The translations under genes were made by a program, and so were the position numbers. A DNA stretch of 17,118 bases from Chloroflexota bacterium. Its GTDB lineage: Bacteria > Chloroflexota > Anaerolineae > Aggregatilineales > Phototrophicaceae. The stretch covers positions 1 to 17,118 of the forward strand of contig QGUR01000066.1 in NCBI GenBank assembly GCA_003242205.1, written 5' to 3'. The notes beneath the pieces are model-generated. The model did not search any database. It was given only the letters and a program-made list of their open reading frames with translations, and was not told where the DNA came from. Shown piece after piece: positions 13,683-17,118 of this stretch (position 1 is the first letter of the stretch; each line of letters begins with the position of its first letter).

Positions 13683-15848
13683 TTAAGCCTCGCCAAACCG
13701 CCCCAACCGTTCGGCCCGCTGGGCTTCCGCTACCAGACTCACCGTATGGTGCGTGCGGAAAAGGCTGTACTGCCCCGGCCTGCCGGGAATGGCATTGAGC
13801 ACATTCTCGGTTTCCATGATGGAAAACCACAGGTCAAGGTTCCAATCCGTGTCCGGGTCAGCCATGCGGACATTCGCCTCAGAAATCACCTGATTGCGCT
13901 CATACAGGCTCAGGAGCAGGCGCACAAAGCTGTCCCGCTCGTTAATGATCGCCGTGCAGATCGGCGAATCGAGGTGAAGCGAAATACCCTTGGTGTAGAA
14001 ATCGCTCTGCGGGTTCGGATACTCTTTCACCTCTACGCCGTTGTTCGCCAGCAGATATTCAACCGCCTGCTGGAATGTCATACCGACATCGAAGCTACGC
14101 AGGCGCTTGTGCAGGCTGCCAAGCGGGCACCACGTAAAGCCGCGAAAACTGGTGAACTGCTCCACGCTCACGACCACGCGCCGCACCATGTCGGCAACAT
14201 TCGAATCGACTCGATCCAGCTCGTCGAGCGAGATTCCGGCCCAGTTGCGCTGCTCGTCCATAGCATCGCGTCGGGGCAATTCGATGGACGGCGGCACGTA
14301 ATCCGGCTGAAGCTTGATCACAGGGACCAGGTCTTCAGGGTTATGACGATGCGGCACAAGCTCGCGTAGCAGCACGCGCTCGCGCACCAGACAGTCGATC
14401 CAGTCCGAACGCCACTGATCGCTGTAGTTCAGGCCCGGCCGGTCAAGCTCCCGGTCCATCGCCAGCCCCTTGAGCAGGAAGCCGTAGTTAACGTATTCCC
14501 AGTTACGCACGTTGAGCGTATTGAGGACGCGCAGCACAATGCGATCCCGAATCAGGCGCGTCTTGTCAACGATCGGATGCCCCTCATTCAGCATGAGGTT
14601 GCCATTGCCCGACTGCGCCTTCAAAATACCGAGCGAGATCGACTGCGAAACCAGATCCTCGCCACGCGCCTTCGAGACAACCGCGCCGACATCCTGCAAT
14701 TGTTCGATCAGTTGCGCGCGCGTCAGCACGTCTGTGCCCAGAGTCTGCGCCAGCCGGTCGAACTGGATGATAACGCTCGACCACTGCGACGGCGTAAAAC
14801 CGCCCAGATCCGCGCTGCCATCGCTGGATGCCGAAAGGCTGAGCGACTGGTGCGTCTGAAGATCAGTGAAGTCGTCGATGTATTCGATGGTGATGCCGGG
14901 ATTCTTTTCAAGCTGCCGGCTGGTGCTGCCCCGCACGCCCCACAGGATGACCTGCTTGTTACGAGCGCGCAGAGCATTGAGCACGTCATTAAAGTCGCGG
15001 TCACCGCTGGCCATGATATAGACATCCGCCGAGTCGGCATGGCTCGAGTCGGTGATCACGTCCTTGGCGATACGCATGTCAGCGCTGTTCTTGCCCGGCA
15101 GGTTGAACACCGGATCGATATTCGCCATCATCAGGCGACTCGGCGCTTCATCGGCAATTTCACGGCCCGCCGAGTCGACCAGCGGCGGCAGGCTGCCACG
15201 CTGGCCCCACGGCGCGTAGGCAGCAAGTTTCACGACCTGCCCATGCGCCTTCGCCTGAGCGACGAAGCGCTCGATCAGATGGTCGAGGTTGACCGTAAAG
15301 CCCTGCTCATTGAGGCTGATGGCAATGTTTTCGAAGTCGATATAGACAGCGACGTTTTTGGTCTGCTGGATGCCCAGCAGCGTTTCCAGAGGCTGGAAAA
15401 TGACCTCGTCGGCAAATTCCGTGCCTTTCAGCACGTCCTGCGAACCCCACATGCGAATACGAGCGCTGCGGGTCGTCCGCACGCGCCGCACAAGTGGGAT
15501 CAGGTCGCTACTGGTCGTCGCCAGAATCAACTCGTCAACCGGCTCCGGGTCGAACGAGAAGTAATGCATGATCAGGGCATCGGCCAGGCTGGAACGCAAG
15601 GGCATGTCGAAAATGTCGTAGCCAGCGGCCTTGAAGATATGCTGAGGGTCGAGACTCGCCCGACCCTTTCTGTGGCTTTCCCAGTTGGCGACCGCAATCG
15701 CGCGCAAGCGGTCAGGGCTGAACAGGCCGGCAGCCAGCGCAGCACCCGCGCGCAGGCCAACCGCCAGTTCCTGTAGATCGACATTGATGCCACGACTTCG
15801 AAAATGCGCGACTAAGTCGTCAACGTCTACGATTAAGTAAGCGGCCAT
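13683..15848 (-). CDS. Tandem NYN-domain protein with C-terminal winged-helix-like repeats
   Basis: The 721-residue protein has two NYN (LabA/DUF88-type, PIN-like) domains. The first (about 3-150) is divergent, with YLIVDVDD (4-11), SLADALIMHY (D90) and ATTSSDLIPLV (D115). It keeps acidic residues but lacks the usual DxEN and SGDxDF motifs. The second (about 163-325) is canonical, with VAVYIDFEN (D171), KNSADMRIAKD (D257, D263) and MASGDRDFNDVL (D283, D285). The remaining 390 residues look like several winged-helix units, near 350-420, 430-510, 555-625 and 640-705; this is a reading by eye. NYN domains are metal-dependent RNases or RNA-binding modules, so a role in RNA processing is likely. 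The start at 15846-15848 has AGGA six bases upstream; an earlier TTG frame start is weaker. rpsO and pnp follow with no terminator between. Confidence 0.85.
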   Translation of the reverse strand: MAAYLIVDVDDLVAHFRSRGINVDLQELAVGLRAGAALAAGLFSPDRLRAIAVANWESHRKGRASLDPQHIFKAAGYDIFDMPLRSSLADALIMHYFSFDPEPVDELILATTSSDLIPLVRRVRTTRSARIRMWGSQDVLKGTEFADEVIFQPLETLLGIQQTKNVAVYIDFENIAISLNEQGFTVNLDHLIERFVAQAKAHGQVVKLAAYAPWGQRGSLPPLVDSAGREIADEAPSRLMMANIDPVFNLPGKNSADMRIAKDVITDSSHADSADVYIMASGDRDFNDVLNALRARNKQVILWGVRGSTSRQLEKNPGITIEYIDDFTDLQTHQSLSLSASSDGSADLGGFTPSQWSSVIIQFDRLAQTLGTDVLTRAQLIEQLQDVGAVVSKARGEDLVSQSISLGILKAQSGNGNLMLNEGHPIVDKTRLIRDRIVLRVLNTLNVRNWEYVNYGFLLKGLAMDRELDRPGLNYSDQWRSDWIDCLVRERVLLRELVPHRHNPEDLVPVIKLQPDYVPPSIELPRRDAMDEQRNWAGISLDELDRVDSNVADMVRRVVVSVEQFTSFRGFTWCPLGSLHKRLRSFDVGMTFQQAVEYLLANNGVEVKEYPNPQSDFYTKGISLHLDSPICTAIINERDSFVRLLLSLYERNQVISEANVRMADPDTDWNLDLWFSIMETENVLNAIPGRPGQYSLFRTHHTVSLVAEAQRAERLGRFGEA

Positions 15849-15854
15849 TTTCTT

Positions 15855-15858
15855 TCCT
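15855..15858 (-). promoter_or_regulatory. Ribosome binding site deciding the NYN gene start
   Basis: AGGA (within AGGAAAGA on the minus strand) lies six bases before the ATG at 15846-15848. It is inside the longer frame that begins with TTG at 15876-15878 and supports the shorter protein. Confidence 0.6.
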
Positions 15859-15960
15859 AAAATGCATCGCTGTGCCAACGCCGCAGGGAATATCGTTTAC
15901 ACGGACAGTCGATGCCAGATTCAGGGAGTATGAGAACGTTTTTGTTCGCCAGATTCGATG

Positions 15961-15989
15961 ATTTTAGTTGAATAAACATAACTTTCTAA
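15961..15989 (-). promoter_or_regulatory. Putative promoter of the NYN gene
   Basis: On the minus strand TTAGAA (15984-15989), a 17-base spacer and TAAAAT (15961-15966) form a plausible sigma-70-type promoter in an AT-rich stretch. The leader would be about 105 nt. The -35 box matches only four of six consensus positions. Confidence 0.45.
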
Positions 15990-16207
15990 GTCTCACATTT
16001 GCGATTATTGTAACAAACACCTAATGGGGGTTCAACGGTCGCCTTGCCCCGCGAACATCCAGTTCACCAACGATTGCTATACGGTCAAACACGCGGAGAA
16101 GTTCCACACTCAGAGCGAGGACTATCGGCCCGGCAGAAATCTAACAGCTCATATTATACGCCAGGATGCTGTCGAATATCGCACCAATATCTATGAAAAG
16201 CATGAGT

Positions 16208-16238
16208 AAAAAGACGCGCCGGGAACCTGCGGCGCGTC
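16208..16238 (-). terminator. Rho-independent terminator of proS
   Basis: GACGCGCCG (16213-16221) and CGGCGCGTC (16230-16238) form a perfect 9-bp stem with an 8-nt loop. On the minus strand five T residues follow (16212-16208). It lies 27 bases past the proS stop codon. Confidence 0.92.
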
Positions 16239-16265
16239 CTCAATGCCTTCTGCCTGTGCGGGTGA

Positions 16266-17118
16266 TTAATAGGCTTTGGCGAAAATAGCGACTTTATCGG
16301 CGGGTTTGCCGGTCATGAAGCAGACGCCGCTCCCGCCGGGCTGGTCAAACGGATAACAGCGATGCGTGGCGTTCGTCTCGGCCTTGATGCGCGCTTCGTC
16401 TTCCGCGCTGCCGGCCCACCAGCCGCGCGCGAAACCGCCGCGCGCGATCACCTGCTTTAGCTCGTCGTAACTGGTGACGTCAAAGGTATTGGCATCGCGA
16501 AATGCCGTCGCCTGCCGCAGCATGTTGGCCTGAATCTCGTCCAGCAGCCGGCAAACCTGCGCCGCCAGATTATCCTGATTGAAGAACTGCTTGCCTTCGC
16601 GCCCCGGAATATCACGCCGCGCCGCGACCACCGTCCCTTTCTGGACGTCCTTCGGGCCGATCTCGATACGCACAGGAACGCCGCGCAGTTCCCAGTAGTT
16701 GTACTTGGCGCCCGGCGTCAGCTCCTCGCGCCGGTCAAAATGGGTGCGAATGCCGGCATCGACCAGCTCGGCATGCAGACGCGTCGCCGTTTCCATGACC
16801 GCGGATTTCTCTTCGTCGTTCTTATAGATGGGAACGACAACCACCTGATAAGGAGCCAGTTTCGGCGGCAGGCGCAGCCCCTGATCATCGCCATGCGTCA
16901 TGACGACGCCGCCGAGAATGCGCCAGCTTACGCCCCAGGACGTTGTCCAGCAATACTGGCGCTCGTTGTTGCGATCCAGAAACTGGATATCGAACGCTCT
17001 GGAGAAATTCTGGCCCAGATTGTGACTCGTGCCGGACTGGAGCGCGCGTTTGTCACCCATCATCGCTTCGATGGTATAGGTGTGCATCGCGCCCGCGAAC
17101 TTTTCCGAATCGCTCTTG
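16266..17118 (-). CDS. proS: Prolyl-tRNA synthetase, archaeal/eukaryotic type, N-terminal part beyond window
   Basis: The 283 visible residues are the C-terminal part of a class II aminoacyl-tRNA synthetase that charges tRNA-Pro with proline. Visible in order are KFAGAMHTYTIEA, the GTSHNLGQNF motif, WTTSWGVSWR followed by THGDDQGLRLPP (end of the catalytic core, motif 3 region), and an anticodon-binding domain beginning APYQVVVVPI with GAKYNYWELRGVPVRIEIGP. A C-terminal domain ends in GVCFMTGKPADKVAIFAKAY. The terminal Tyr and this extra C-terminal domain mark the short archaeal/eukaryotic-like ProRS rather than the long E. coli type with an editing insertion. Family length is about 475-500, so roughly 40 percent is missing past the right edge. 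A strong terminator follows the stop codon. Confidence 0.96.
   Translation of the reverse strand, partial: KSDSEKFAGAMHTYTIEAMMGDKRALQSGTSHNLGQNFSRAFDIQFLDRNNERQYCWTTSWGVSWRILGGVVMTHGDDQGLRLPPKLAPYQVVVVPIYKNDEEKSAVMETATRLHAELVDAGIRTHFDRREELTPGAKYNYWELRGVPVRIEIGPKDVQKGTVVAARRDIPGREGKQFFNQDNLAAQVCRLLDEIQANMLRQATAFRDANTFDVTSYDELKQVIARGGFARGWWAGSAEDEARIKAETNATHRCYPFDQPGGSGVCFMTGKPADKVAIFAKAY

Larger units (their letters stand above)
15849..16265. other. Long intergenic region between proS and the NYN gene
   Basis: This 417-bp stretch holds the proS terminator at its right end and the NYN-gene promoter and leader at its left. It is more AT-rich than the flanking genes. CCAGATTC occurs twice as a direct repeat (15915-15922 and 15949-15956), with a GAAC/GTTC mini-palindrome between. 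A perfect minus-strand TATAAT occurs at 16153-16158 without a good -35 box. A plus-strand frame of 61 codons (16024-16209) has no ribosome binding site and no recognisable protein features, so I do not call it a gene. I see no tRNA or clear small RNA. Confidence 0.6.

Noticed and set aside
14577..15776. 399-codon plus-strand reading frame
   Set aside because: It is antisense to the tandem-NYN gene. The NYN motifs and ribosome binding site on the minus strand decide the coding strand.
15933..15948. GAAC-N6-GTTC palindrome resembling an SOS (LexA) box
   Set aside because: The known Gram-positive-type box has a 4-base spacer and flanking conserved bases. Here the spacer is six and the neighbouring gene is not a classic SOS gene.
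16024..16209. 61-codon plus-strand reading frame in the proS-NYN spacer
   Set aside because: There is no ribosome binding site before its ATG, no recognisable motif, and its stop overlaps the U-tract of the proS terminator. It is kept only as a remark on the spacer.
1..17118. Search for CRISPR arrays, transposases, integrases, toxin-antitoxin pairs and defence genes
   Set aside because: No regularly spaced repeats, no insertion-sequence ends and no recognisable mobile or defence proteins were found. The window reads as ordinary chromosome.

Overview
The window is about 17 kb of gene-dense, GC-rich bacterial chromosome, mostly housekeeping genes and almost all on the minus strand. Only two genes run on the plus strand: a DUF4258-like protein and a DUF2268-type metalloprotease. 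A Chloroflexota (Anaerolineae-like) host fits the gene set: a four-domain S1 protein, an archaeal/eukaryotic-type prolyl-tRNA synthetase, and an rpsO-pnp pair. This assignment is inference from overall character, not from a marker search. No rRNA, tRNA, CRISPR array, insertion sequence, integrase or phage gene is visible.

Layout. 1-1002: 3'-truncated glyA. 1187-2503: S1-domain protein with its own terminator. 2602-3111: PadR regulator with a well-formed promoter and a nested dyad operator. 3301-3822: purine-type phosphoribosyltransferase. 3972-5528: L-glutamate gamma-semialdehyde (P5C) dehydrogenase with terminator. 5754-6116 (+): small DUF4258-like protein. Its end overlaps that of a convergent THUMP-like methyltransferase (6068-7285). 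7382-8275 (+): DUF2268 metalloprotease. 9411-10739, 9136-9372 and 8315-9139: an apparent three-gene operon of AI-2E-family membrane protein, small hypothetical protein and methyltransferase-like protein. 10903-13143 and 13303-13572: pnp and rpsO. 13683-15848: a large tandem-NYN protein. 16266 to the right edge: C-terminal part of proS.

How the genes relate. The clearest functional block is 15848 to 10845. It holds a tandem-NYN protein (a putative RNase or RNA-binding protein), then ribosomal protein S15, then polynucleotide phosphorylase. All are on one strand, no terminator is visible between them, and a strong one follows pnp. Between rpsO and pnp lies a 75-nt imperfect hairpin just upstream of the pnp ribosome binding site. 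It sits where enterobacterial pnp leaders carry the RNase III-processed hairpin used for autoregulation. The S1-like protein (acidic tail) and PNPase (Gly/Arg-rich tail) are further RNA-binding proteins in the window.

The best candidates for something under-described are the tandem-NYN protein beside rpsO-pnp, the pnp leader hairpin, the PadR nested operator, and the DUF4258-like gene with an inverted repeat just before its ribosome binding site.
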